The notes beneath the pieces are model-generated. The model made no database searches. It was not told where the DNA came from and was given only the letters and a program-made list of their open reading frames with translations. The position numbers were made by a program, and so were the translations under genes. From positions 51,939 to 115,938 of the forward strand of contig JAJPIA010000058.1 of NCBI GenBank assembly GCA_021324975.1: 64,000 nt of DNA. Direction: 5' to 3'. Source of the stretch: Bacillota bacterium. GTDB lineage: Bacteria > Sysuimicrobiota > Sysuimicrobiia > Sysuimicrobiales > Segetimicrobiaceae. This document shows positions 49,941-58,327 of this stretch, piece after piece (position 1 is the first letter of the stretch; every line of letters begins with the position of its first letter).

Positions 49941-50749
49941 GTCTTGATGATGTAGTTCGTGACCACGTAGGGCTGCAGGTTGTTGTGGGCAGCCCCTCCG
50001 CCCGTGTTGTTGATCGTTAGCGTAAACTCGGTGTTGTTGCCGATGCTACCGCCAGGCAGGCTGGAACCCCCAGACACGTTCGGGCCGAATGGCAAGCCAT
50101 TACTCCACGAATGGCTGCTAGAGTGATTGTGGCTGGGCATCTCGTTCGTGGTCAGCGTGTGCTGCGCTTCGCCCCCGGTCGCCCCCATCGCGTACGTCCC
50201 CGATTGCACGCCGAGGGGCACGGTGCCCTGGAGGTTCGGGACGTTGAACGTCGTACTGCCGTCGCCCGCCCCATAGGTCGTGCCAATGGCCGAGAATAGC
50301 GCCGCATACGTCGTGCGCGACACCGCGGACCCGTCGCAATTCAGCCACCCACTCGGGGCGGTGGACGCCCCATAGGGGATGATCGCACCTACGGGAACCG
50401 TCCCGCTGACACCGCTTGTCTGAATCGCCAACAGCGGATTGCCCCAGGTGATCGCCTGTCCTACGGTCCCCGTCACGGGCGCCTGATACACGAACAGGGC
50501 CGTAGGACTCGTCGTGAGCCGAATCGCGGTCGCCCCGCCTGGCGCCACGTAGTTGAACACGCTGCCCGTCAATGTGGCATTGACCGTGAACCACGCTTCC
50601 TCCGTCGTGCTGACAGGGTGCAGGTGATACACGTGCCCTGCCGCGGCGTCCAGCAGGGTCGCGTTCACCTGGGATTCGGTGGGGATCGCGGTCCCCGCCT
50701 CGTCGCTGCCTGATAACTGGAGTAATCCGTAGGACGTCTTATTACTCAT
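49937..50749 (-). CDS. Phage tail-collar domain protein
   Basis: A 270-residue virion protein. The core VPVGAIIPYGASTAPSGWLNCDGSAVSRTTYAALFSAIGTTYGAGDGSTTFNVPNL is a textbook phage tail collar (PF07484) domain, with GWLxCDG and the FNVPNLQG-like end. C-terminal TGGEAQHTLTTNEMPSHNH and the Gly/Asn-rich NNTGGGAAHNNLQPYVVTNYIIK match tail-fibre tips of this type. The N-terminal 100 residues probably attach it to the particle. The ATG is 2 bp after the giant gene's stop. Confidence 0.93.
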   Translation of the reverse strand: MSNKTSYGLLQLSGSDEAGTAIPTESQVNATLLDAAAGHVYHLHPVSTTEEAWFTVNATLTGSVFNYVAPGGATAIRLTTSPTALFVYQAPVTGTVGQAITWGNPLLAIQTSGVSGTVPVGAIIPYGASTAPSGWLNCDGSAVSRTTYAALFSAIGTTYGAGDGSTTFNVPNLQGTVPLGVQSGTYAMGATGGEAQHTLTTNEMPSHNHSSSHSWSNGLPFGPNVSGGSSLPGGSIGNNTEFTLTINNTGGGAAHNNLQPYVVTNYIIKT

Positions 50750-50751
50750 CG

Positions 50752-53700
50752 CTAGGGCTTGAGGTAGTTCGTGAGGTCGAACGGCGACCCAGGGGCGGGA
50801 GTCGGTCGCAAGTGCCCGCGCCTCGTCGTCCCTTCGAGTTTGAGGCCGTACTGCTGGACAATCCGCTGGGCGAGGTTCGCGCGTTCGGCCGCGGTCGAGT
50901 GGCCCTCGTCCTGCAAGGCTTCCTCGGCCCAGCGGTACAGCTGATCGTTGAACTTGGTCGCCAGCACGGTCGCCTGCCGGATCGCCTGGGGCGTGCCCGC
51001 GTCCACGAGGGTCTTGATCTTGTTCTGGTACGGGGCCCGGCGCTGCACGTTGAACATGAGATCGCCCACGTTGTACTCGGCGGGCGTCTTCTTCGGCTGC
51101 GAGACCACGGGCGACATGAGGACCTGCGGCACCTGCCGCGCGACCCCGCCCACGGTGAGACCGCCGCTGAGGCCCTTGGACGGGTTGTAGCCCGACGCCA
51201 GTTGCCGCAGCGACAGCGGCGTCGTGCCCATGCCGAAGTATTGGGCGGCCCGGGCGACCTTGTCCCACCAGTCCACGCTGGGGTCCTCGATCTGCTGCTG
51301 GTTCTGCGCCACGTTCAACGCGCCGCGGATCGCGGGCGCGGGCGTGAACATCGCTTCCGCCCCGTACCGCAGCGGGAGTTCGCCAGTTGCGACGCGGCCA
51401 ATGTCGCCGGCGATCCGAAACGGGCCGGGCCCGCCGACCCTGGCGCGGGGATTGCCCAGCATGTGCTGGACGGCGTTCTGGAGGAATGAGTGCGCGGGAA
51501 CGGTGCCCGTCAGCACAATCCCCAACAGCGCGAGTTTGTCCGCGGCTTCGAGGCGCTGCGCGGCCGTCATGCCGGGGCCGAGAAGCCCCTTCACCGCCTG
51601 CCCGTACGACTTCAGGACGCCGTAGTGATAGGGCGCGAAGATCGTGAGGCCGCGGCCCCGCAGGATGTTGGCGATCTGCGCGTCCCCCAGCACGTGCGCG
51701 GGGATCTGATACTCGGGGAAGAACCGGCCCGTCTCCGCGATCGCGGCGTCAATCGAGGACGTGATCGTGGATTGTGCCGGCCGCTTCCCTGCCAGCACGC
51801 CCGCTTCGCCTTCGAGTTGCCTCTCGAACACCCGCTGCATGTAGGCCATGTCGTTACTCAGCCACGTCACCTGATGCGAGAACCACAGGGGGGACGACAG
51901 AATCCGCTTGACCGTCGTGCCGAGGTGCGCCGCCATGCCCGCGAGAGTTTGGGGTTCGGCCAGCAGCTGCTTCCTCGCGAGATCCAGTAGCGCCCCGTGG
52001 GTTTCGAGATCGCCCGCGCGCATGAGGGCCGCCCCGCGCCCCAGGAGGTCCTGATAGTCCTTGTTCATGTGGATCGCGGCGTTGAACGCGCGCTGGGACG
52101 AGATCGCGAGGCGCTTATAGGCCGCGGGATTGACCCAGCGGGTGAGACCGCGATCCCACAGCCAGAACCCCGCCACGTTCGGCGTATGCACGAGTGGGTT
52201 CACGAACCCCACTTGGATCGACGCGTTCATCGCGCCCGCCAGCGCGTTCACGATCGCGCTGCCGCTGCGCGTCTTCGGCATGAACGCATCGAACACGTCG
52301 GCCACCTTGGGATCCATCAGGTAGCCCTGGAACTGCGGCATCCGCGGCGCCCGCCACGTCTTCGGATCGAACCCCGGCACGAGGAACCGATTGGGGTCGG
52401 TCGGCTTGACCGCGTACGTAGCGAACTCGGGCGTGGACGTGACATGCCGCAGAAACTCGTCCGCGTTGACCGCCTTCTGGGTTTCCAGGTGGTCGTACAA
52501 GATCGACACCGCGGCGTTCTTGAGATAGCGCGTGCCGGTGTGGGCTTCGATCTGCGCGGTGGTCGGCTGCGTGAACCGATACATCCGGCCGTCCTTGGCC
52601 CGGAACACCGTGTGCGTGAGATCGTCAGGGTTGTAGCGCGCCCCGACCTCGTCCGCGCTACGCTGAAGGCGGACCAGGGTGTCCTGCAGCGTCGTGAGGC
52701 GATCCCGTAGCGCCCCCTCGTCCTTGGTCGCCGCCTCGTTCCACAGCTGGTGCAGCCGCCCCACCGCGTCCAGGTCCGTGCGGATCTCGGGCGTCACCTC
52801 GGGCGCGACCCGGCTCGTGTCGATCAGTTCCTGGGCGAGGTCTTTCACCTTGGCGAGATAGGCGTTCGCCCGCACCCGAGACGGCAGAACGCGCCCCGTG
52901 GCGGCCTGCTGCAGCGCCCGAATCCCGACCTGCAGGTTCGCGATCCGCCGCTTGATCGGCGCGAGGTCCTGCTGCTGAAACTCGGCCAGCGTCTTCCGCC
53001 GCGCCACGGTCCCCAGGAATTCGGGCTTGCCGTTCGTCCACCGCGTGACGCGCCCGTCCGCAACCGAGATCACGGACGATTTCCCGGTCTCCATGTCCAC
53101 CGCGGCCTGGTACGTCCTGCGGGACCGCAGCGACCCGGGGACGCGCCGCAGGAGACCGCCGACCCGAGGGGCGCGGTCGCTGCCCGCCATCGCCTCGTCC
53201 ACCCAGCCGCCCTTGCCGAGGGCGAACCGCCGCATGTACCCAATCGACGACACGGGGCGGAACTCGCGCGGGAGACTCGCCTTCATCGCTTCGGTGGCCT
53301 GGCGGATCGGGAACAGCGTATCGGCGATCGCCTGCTGGCGGGGCGTCAGCGCGATCCCCGAATCCTCGCCGGCGTGGTAGACGGCCTCGAAGTCCTTCGG
53401 GTCCATCCGCGTCAGTTGCCGCGCCGTCTGCCGTAGCGACACGTCGAGGGCGCGTTCCTTGCCGCGCAGCTGCCGCAGCTGCGTCGAGAGATCGCCCACG
53501 AACGTCTGCCGTTCCGACGCCTGCGCGAGATGCCGCGCGATCGGCTGGAGATTGATTGCGCCCGTCTCGTCGTCCGCGGCCCGCTGCGCCGCAGTGATCG
53601 CCTGCTGAATCGCCGGCCGCACGCCCGGGCGCGTTGTCGAATCGGCCACGAACGGCGGAGTGCCGGCGGCTTTCACGTTATGGGCGGCCTGGGCGCGCGC

Positions 53701-54639
53701 GTCGTCCGCCAGTTGCGCTGCCTGATCGGTCTGAACGGCCTGCGCCACTGCGGCCTGATCGGCCTTCTGCTGCTTGTCCGCGGCCATGCGCTTGACCGTG
53801 GGCAAGTACGCCGACCGTGCCACGGCCTCCGCCGCCTGGACGTCGTGGGTGCGCGCCACGTCTTCTGTGAGGTGGGCGGCGACCTGGGCGGGGTGGGGGA
53901 TTACCTGTTCCGCGGCCGTGCGCGCAACGTCACTCGCGGCCTGGGCGGCCGTCCTGCGGGTCGCCGCGGTGACACCCTCCGACAGGACGCGGGAGGCCAT
54001 AGCCTTCACGCCCGCAGCACCGAGGCCCAGCACGGGGAGAATCTGCGCCAGGTTCATGCCCGCGCTGATCAGCGTGGAAACGTCTTGGGCGGCCTGCGGG
54101 TTCCGCTGAATCCAGTCGCCCACCTGCTTGATCCCTGGCGCGTTCGCGGCCTCCCACTGCGCCCACCGCACAGGGGCGCTGCCCGACAACCGGCGCGCGA
54201 TGTTGCCGACGTCGCGGATCACGGGGGCGTTCGCGGCGGCGCGCTTCGCGCCCGCGTACACGTCTCCGAGTTGCTTCACGCCCGGGAGATTCGCAAGGGT
54301 GTTCTCGGTCGCTTGGACGTTCTGCGCGACACTGTGCAGCGAGACGGGCGATCCCGTCGCCCCGCTTTCATACGCCCGACTCGCCGCTTGTTCCGCGGCC
54401 ACCGCGGCGGCGGCCCGCTGCGGTCCGGTGGCGCCCGATCCTTTGGCCTGCTGTGCCGCTTGTTGGGCGGCACTAGCCGATCCTGCGGCGCGTGCGGGGG
54501 CTGTGACGTCATGTGGCGTAGGCTGTGCCGCCGGAATCAGCCACGAGGGCGAAGGTGCGGGCGCCGGCGGCCGCGGCCTCGTGCCGTTCGTCGGTATCGG
54601 GGTCGCGGGGATCAACCAGTCGGGTGTTTGATTACTCAC
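50752..54639 (-). CDS. Giant 1295-residue phage-like protein (possible internal virion or ejection protein)
   Basis: The largest gene of the element. It opens with two related short peptides (PDWLIPA and PSWLIPA) in a Pro/Ala-rich leader, continues with a long Ala/Gln-rich helical part (residues about 50-340), then a large alpha/beta region with many basic helices and a moderately hydrophobic stretch (SIQVGFVNPLVHTPNVAGFWLW). The make-up resembles the large internal virion (ejection) proteins of podovirus-like phages and 'large polyvalent protein' regions, but I cannot see a catalytic motif. It overlaps the 605-residue gene by 4 bp, so both are co-translated. Confidence 0.6.
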   Translation of the reverse strand: MSNQTPDWLIPATPIPTNGTRPRPPAPAPSPSWLIPAAQPTPHDVTAPARAAGSASAAQQAAQQAKGSGATGPQRAAAAVAAEQAASRAYESGATGSPVSLHSVAQNVQATENTLANLPGVKQLGDVYAGAKRAAANAPVIRDVGNIARRLSGSAPVRWAQWEAANAPGIKQVGDWIQRNPQAAQDVSTLISAGMNLAQILPVLGLGAAGVKAMASRVLSEGVTAATRRTAAQAASDVARTAAEQVIPHPAQVAAHLTEDVARTHDVQAAEAVARSAYLPTVKRMAADKQQKADQAAVAQAVQTDQAAQLADDARAQAAHNVKAAGTPPFVADSTTRPGVRPAIQQAITAAQRAADDETGAINLQPIARHLAQASERQTFVGDLSTQLRQLRGKERALDVSLRQTARQLTRMDPKDFEAVYHAGEDSGIALTPRQQAIADTLFPIRQATEAMKASLPREFRPVSSIGYMRRFALGKGGWVDEAMAGSDRAPRVGGLLRRVPGSLRSRRTYQAAVDMETGKSSVISVADGRVTRWTNGKPEFLGTVARRKTLAEFQQQDLAPIKRRIANLQVGIRALQQAATGRVLPSRVRANAYLAKVKDLAQELIDTSRVAPEVTPEIRTDLDAVGRLHQLWNEAATKDEGALRDRLTTLQDTLVRLQRSADEVGARYNPDDLTHTVFRAKDGRMYRFTQPTTAQIEAHTGTRYLKNAAVSILYDHLETQKAVNADEFLRHVTSTPEFATYAVKPTDPNRFLVPGFDPKTWRAPRMPQFQGYLMDPKVADVFDAFMPKTRSGSAIVNALAGAMNASIQVGFVNPLVHTPNVAGFWLWDRGLTRWVNPAAYKRLAISSQRAFNAAIHMNKDYQDLLGRGAALMRAGDLETHGALLDLARKQLLAEPQTLAGMAAHLGTTVKRILSSPLWFSHQVTWLSNDMAYMQRVFERQLEGEAGVLAGKRPAQSTITSSIDAAIAETGRFFPEYQIPAHVLGDAQIANILRGRGLTIFAPYHYGVLKSYGQAVKGLLGPGMTAAQRLEAADKLALLGIVLTGTVPAHSFLQNAVQHMLGNPRARVGGPGPFRIAGDIGRVATGELPLRYGAEAMFTPAPAIRGALNVAQNQQQIEDPSVDWWDKVARAAQYFGMGTTPLSLRQLASGYNPSKGLSGGLTVGGVARQVPQVLMSPVVSQPKKTPAEYNVGDLMFNVQRRAPYQNKIKTLVDAGTPQAIRQATVLATKFNDQLYRWAEEALQDEGHSTAAERANLAQRIVQQYGLKLEGTTRRGHLRPTPAPGSPFDLTNYLKP

Positions 54640-56453
54640 GGGTGCAGCACGGCGCCCGTAGCGCCATCGTACAGCGTGCCGTTAGGGGCCCGGTACACGT
54701 CGTGCCCCGTGCGCGAGTCGCGGCCTGCGAAGGTCGCGTTGGACGGGATCGTGGCGCTTCGCGCGCCGGCGGGCGTCACCGACCCGTGCGACGACGGGAC
54801 GGGGGCGGGCGTGTGCCCACCGCCACCGCCGTGTCCACCCGTCCTCGACCGCGTCTGCCCCGCCGTGGCCCCGATCCCGTACTTGTCATAGATCGCCTGC
54901 AGGCGCTTCAAGAGGTTGGGCAGCTTCGGGTCGGTCGGGTCCAGCGCGTCGATCTGCTTCTGCAGCGTTGAGATCGCGACGCGGGCGTTCTCGGGAACCC
55001 GTCCTGCCGCACCCGAGGCGCGAGGGGCGCCACCTGTCGTCCGCGTCGATCGCTGCGGCTGCGGCCTCACACCGGGAACGAAACTCTCGGGCATCGTCGC
55101 CAGGATCTCGTCACCCTGCTGCTGCGTGATCTCGCCCCGCTGGACCGCGTCATGGACGGCCTTCTGCGCCTTCGCAAAGAGGGCATGCGCCCGCTGCTGG
55201 GCCGCCTGGGCGTGCGCCGCATCGGGATAGTCGCGCTTCAGGAGATCGTTCGCCGTCGTGACGAGGCGGTTCACGCCAGTGTTGATCCGCGTATACGCCT
55301 GCGTCTGCGCGGCCCGCTGCGCTGTCTGCTGTTCCGCATCGAGGCGCGCCCGTTCATAGGGCGTGAGGGGCTGCGGTGCGACAATCCCGTTCGCCCGTAG
55401 CCACGGATCGATCTTGGCGGCATCGGGGAACCCGTTGGCATCAAGGAATTGCGGCGGCACGCGCTGGCCCGCCAGTTGGCGCACGTTGGGATTGTTGGAC
55501 GTTGCCATCCACGGGTAACTCGCCCCGAACGTCCCCGGTGGGTAATAGGCGGGCCCTGGGGGCGGCGCCTGGGTCGCGGTGCCCACGGCCGGTGGTGTCC
55601 CGCTGGGAGTCGGCGCACCCGTCGGCGCCGCAGACGGTGCCGTGCCGCCCGTGGGTGACGGTGTGCCCGCAAGCCACGGGTACGGTGTGCGGGTGTCCCC
55701 AGGCTGCCCACTCGGCCCAACCGGAGGCGAGGCGGGTGCGGGGGATGATGGTGCGCCGCCCACGTCACCGCCGGCGTAGTACACAGCTGCCCTCCATCCC
55801 GTGCCGAGGGTGGCGTTGACCTGATCGACAGGTGAGTCGAGAGGAAACCCCGCCGCTTGCAGGGCCGCGAGAACCTTGGGATTGTTCCCGTAGATTTGCC
55901 GAAACGTCTCCTGCCCAAGAGGCGTCTGCGGCAGAATGTACTGCGTCGTCGTTGTCTGCGGCCCCTCGAACGTCACGCCGGGCATGGTCGTGGCGAGTGC
56001 CTGCTGCGCGGACGGCGTGCCCTGGGGCGCTGCTGGGGCAGACGGCGTGGCCGGCGTCATCGGCTGCGGCTGCGCGGTCGCTTGAGGCGACTGCGGCGTG
56101 AAGGGTTGCGGCTGCACCTGACCGGGTGCTGGTGACGCCGTTGCGGTTGGCGACCCGAATGCGCCACCACTCGCGGGCGCCTGAATGTTCAATCCGGACA
56201 CGTTGGCACCCAACCCGCCCGCGGGCGCGTTCGGGTTCCCGGTCGTCACCTGCTGCGTGGGCAGCTTGAAGTGATAATACGGGCTGAAGAAGCCCGCCTT
56301 GTCGAACACGGACTGAATCTGTCCCGCAATCGCCTGCCGCTGCGTGTCCGTAAGGTTGGGGTTTTGCAGCATCCCCTCGAGAAGGTTGATCTGCGCCTGC
56401 GATCGACGATTCACGAGATCCATCCACGCGCCCAGCAAGCCGCCGAGTGGCAT
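54636..56453 (-). CDS. Pro/Ala/Gln-rich structural-looking protein, 605 residues
   Basis: The first 70 residues are ordered (LLGAWMDLVNRRSQAQINLLEGMLQNPNLTDTQRQAIAGQI), then about 280 residues of Pro/Ala/Gln/Thr-rich disordered sequence with repeats such as PQPFTPQSP and PATPSAPAAPQG, then two helical segments (AHAQAAQQRAHALFAKAQKAVHDAVQRGEITQQQGDEIL; ISTLQKQIDALDPTDPKLPNLLKRLQAIY). The layout suits a scaffold, tail-length or virion-associated protein. No known family. Confidence 0.55.
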   Translation of the reverse strand: MPLGGLLGAWMDLVNRRSQAQINLLEGMLQNPNLTDTQRQAIAGQIQSVFDKAGFFSPYYHFKLPTQQVTTGNPNAPAGGLGANVSGLNIQAPASGGAFGSPTATASPAPGQVQPQPFTPQSPQATAQPQPMTPATPSAPAAPQGTPSAQQALATTMPGVTFEGPQTTTTQYILPQTPLGQETFRQIYGNNPKVLAALQAAGFPLDSPVDQVNATLGTGWRAAVYYAGGDVGGAPSSPAPASPPVGPSGQPGDTRTPYPWLAGTPSPTGGTAPSAAPTGAPTPSGTPPAVGTATQAPPPGPAYYPPGTFGASYPWMATSNNPNVRQLAGQRVPPQFLDANGFPDAAKIDPWLRANGIVAPQPLTPYERARLDAEQQTAQRAAQTQAYTRINTGVNRLVTTANDLLKRDYPDAAHAQAAQQRAHALFAKAQKAVHDAVQRGEITQQQGDEILATMPESFVPGVRPQPQRSTRTTGGAPRASGAAGRVPENARVAISTLQKQIDALDPTDPKLPNLLKRLQAIYDKYGIGATAGQTRSRTGGHGGGGGHTPAPVPSSHGSVTPAGARSATIPSNATFAGRDSRTGHDVYRAPNGTLYDGATGAVLHP

Positions 56454-56465
56454 CGCCCTCTCCCC

Positions 56466-56909
56466 CTAGTGCGTCCCTTGGTGCTTGCCGACACTCGGGG
56501 CGGGACCCGCCGCGGCCGGTTCGTCCACGCAGGACCCCTCGGCCGGCGGTGCCGTCTCGGGATCTGGCGCCGCAGGGGGGTCGGGTTCAATCGGCGCGTT
56601 CGCCATCGCGACAATGCCGAGAGGATCGTACATCGCGAAGCGGACGCGATTGTTGCGGGCTTGCCGCACCGATTCGTCTACCACCGCCCGGTTCTCGGCC
56701 GCGTATTCGGCCCACTCCGCCGGCGTCCACGCCACGGTGACCATCTCGAAGCCGTGGCGCACATCGGCCGGGATCGCACAGCCGTAGCAAACCCAAAACA
56801 CGAACCCGGGGCGCCACCAGTAGGTGCGGCTGCCGCACAGGGGACAGGGGCCCAGCGACTCGTGGGGCGGGCGCATCGTCGCGTTCGGATCGGCCAGGAA
56901 GTCCGTCAT
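56466..56909 (-). CDS. Zinc-ribbon protein of the element
   Basis: A 147-residue protein from ATG 56909. CPLCGSRTYWWRPGFVFWVCYGC forms a treble-clef/zinc-ribbon with two CxxC pairs. The following helical part (MVTVAWTPAEWAEYAAENRAVVDESVRQARNNRVRF) and an acidic Pro-rich tail complete it. It lies 2 bp after the 200-residue gene and 12 bp before the 605-residue gene; it may regulate or assemble with them. Confidence 0.6.
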   Translation of the reverse strand: MTDFLADPNATMRPPHESLGPCPLCGSRTYWWRPGFVFWVCYGCAIPADVRHGFEMVTVAWTPAEWAEYAAENRAVVDESVRQARNNRVRFAMYDPLGIVAMANAPIEPDPPAAPDPETAPPAEGSCVDEPAAAGPAPSVGKHQGTH

Positions 56910-56911
56910 GT

Positions 56912-57514
56912 TCACGTCGGCAGCGCCCCTGGTCCACCGACCTGCGGGCTGCTGACATCGGGCGCGCCGACCTGCCCCTGATTCACGCCGCCACCAGCCT
57001 GCGGTGCGCCACCGCCGCCCATCCCCCCACCGGCCGCACCAGCCGCGGCACCACCGTACGGTCCAAACCCGATCCCCGGTCCACCGACGCCGAAGAGGTA
57101 CGTCGATCCCGTACCCAGCTGTCCAAACGTGTTCCAACCTGACGGCAACGGACGGCCATAGGGATCGTTCTGCGGGAGGCCCTGGCCCGTCCATGCGAAC
57201 CCGCCGCCGTAGGGCGTCCACCCCGTCCCCGGGGCAGGACTCAGCGGCGCCTGCGTGGCTTGGACGGGCGGTGCCGTGGGCGCGGGCACGCCGCTACTGA
57301 CGGGCATGGGCGGAACGGCCGTGGCAAGCTGCGTCGGTGGGCCGACCATGGCCGATGAGGGCGGCGGCGCCGGCGGTGGTGTCATGGGCGCGGTGATCGT
57401 GGACCCCTGAAGACTCCCGAACGCCCCAGGGTTCGCCCCCGCGAACGGGCTGCCTTGCGCCCCGGCACCGCCTCCCAACAGACTGTACAACACCCAGGGG
57501 GAGAGTAGAGACAC
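56912..57514 (-). CDS. Gly/Pro-rich low-complexity protein of the element
   Basis: A 200-residue protein: a short hydrophobic start (MSLLSPWVLYSLLGGGAGAQG), a Pro/Ala/Thr-rich middle and a Gly-rich end with GGGMGGGGAPQAGGG. It has the look of a disordered virion-surface or decoration protein. It is the first gene of the structural-looking block, reading away from attR. Confidence 0.5.
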   Translation of the reverse strand: MSLLSPWVLYSLLGGGAGAQGSPFAGANPGAFGSLQGSTITAPMTPPPAPPPSSAMVGPPTQLATAVPPMPVSSGVPAPTAPPVQATQAPLSPAPGTGWTPYGGGFAWTGQGLPQNDPYGRPLPSGWNTFGQLGTGSTYLFGVGGPGIGFGPYGGAAAGAAGGGMGGGGAPQAGGGVNQGQVGAPDVSSPQVGGPGALPT

Positions 57515-57621
57515 GTCAGTCCACCTGCCTTTTCACGGTGTCGCGGGTGTGGGGCTTGCAAATGCGCTGCAAATGCGCGGGTGTCGGATGGGCCGTATTT
57601 CGACCCTCAGTCCCACCTAGC

Positions 57622-57644
57622 GGCTTCGCCGAAGCCTTATTTTT
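57622..57644 (+). terminator. Terminator-like hairpin next to attR
   Basis: GGCTTC and GAAGCC form a six-base stem with a GCC loop, followed by TTATTTTT. It would stop plus-strand transcription running out of the element toward attR. Confidence 0.55.
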
Positions 57645-57685
57645 CTGGGGTTTCCGGGGCTTGCGATTTTGCGTGATCTTTGAGG

Positions 57686-57736
57686 GGCTGCCTTCTAAGC
57701 AGCGGGTCGGGGGTTCGAATCCCTCCGGGCGCGCCA
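57686..57736 (+). repeat. attR core (51-bp partial tRNA-Arg copy)
   Basis: A perfect copy of the tRNA-Arg 3' region at 39381-39431. No tRNA 5' half precedes it, so it is the displaced end left by integration; host DNA resumes at 57737. Confidence 0.95.
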
Positions 57737-57802
57737 CCTCAACCATTCGTGTAAGGCTTGTGCTGCAAGGCCTGCAGCTTGATCTGGCTTAGAGAGGGCG
57801 CC

Positions 57803-58327
57803 GTGGATCGGCCGCGACCCGTCTTTACCGCTCAGCTCTTCCCGAGCCTCCTCGCGGGTCTTCTCGACCTTCTGGCAGAGTTGTCACCAGGCGAATGGGA
57901 GAGGGCGATACCGCGAAAATCCTGGTCGGTGCGGGAGGTAGCCATTCATCTCCTCGGCGGCGACATTGGCGTGCTTTCCCGAGAGCGGGATCGTTTTCCC
58001 GCGGCGACCGCCATCGCGCGGTCCAAAGAGGAACTCGTGAAGGCGCTCGAAGTATTCAATGACACCTGGGTCAGTGCCGGTCGCCGGATCAGTCCGGTGC
58101 TCCTCTGCAACCTGCTGCAGTTCACCGGCGAGCAGGTGACCAGCTACGTCACATCGCTCGATCCGTACGCCCTTGGTGAGGTTGAGGGAAAAACATTTTC
58201 AAATCGCGGTGCTGACAATTTGGTCCTCGATGTTCGCGACCTACTGGGAGGCCTACGAGGAACGGTGGCCGTCGCCGATGTCGGCCAACAGCGGGGGTGC
58301 GTAAATGGATGGCCTTGCGCCATTTAA
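57803..58327 (+). CDS. DinB/maleylpyruvate isomerase-like protein with atypical C-terminus
   Basis: About 174 residues from a GTG start. Helices 1-2 (LLDLLAELSPGEWERAIPRKSWSVREVAIHLLGGDIGVLSRERD) are typical of the thiol-dependent isomerase N-terminal (TIGR03083-type) family. After SLDPYALG the sequence no longer looks like the family (expected: a segment with a metal His) and reads EVEGKTFSNRGADNLVLD. A +1/-1 frame has ATYWEAYEERWPSP, family-like, just before the methyltransferase, so a frameshift or deletion is likely. It overlaps the methyltransferase by 23 bp. Confidence 0.6.
   Translation: MDRPRPVFTAQLFPSLLAGLLDLLAELSPGEWERAIPRKSWSVREVAIHLLGGDIGVLSRERDRFPAATAIARSKEELVKALEVFNDTWVSAGRRISPVLLCNLLQFTGEQVTSYVTSLDPYALGEVEGKTFSNRGADNLVLDVRDLLGGLRGTVAVADVGQQRGCVNGWPCAI

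Larger units (their letters stand above)
39381..57736. mobile_element. Integrated phage-like or satellite element in tRNA-Arg, about 18.3 kb
   Basis: The element is bounded by a perfect 51-bp direct repeat made of the 3' part of tRNA-Arg. The tyrosine integrase lies beside attL and reads toward it. The gene order from attL is integrase, surface-like beta protein, nuclease, iteron array, AAA ATPase, Prim-Pol, small proteins, excisionase-like HTH, small membrane proteins, serine recombinase (the only plus-strand gene), unknown proteins, tail-collar protein, a 1295-residue protein and three further structural-looking proteins. I see no terminase, portal, major capsid or protease gene, and no obvious relaxase. 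It has no ARG or toxin genes that I recognise. Confidence 0.93.

Noticed and set aside
57516-57746. ORF 57516-57746 minus (MVEVARPEGFEPPTRCLEGS...)
   Set aside because: It is the attR copy of tRNA-Arg and flanking DNA read in the antisense frame; the same peptide ends the integrase at attL. Not a gene.
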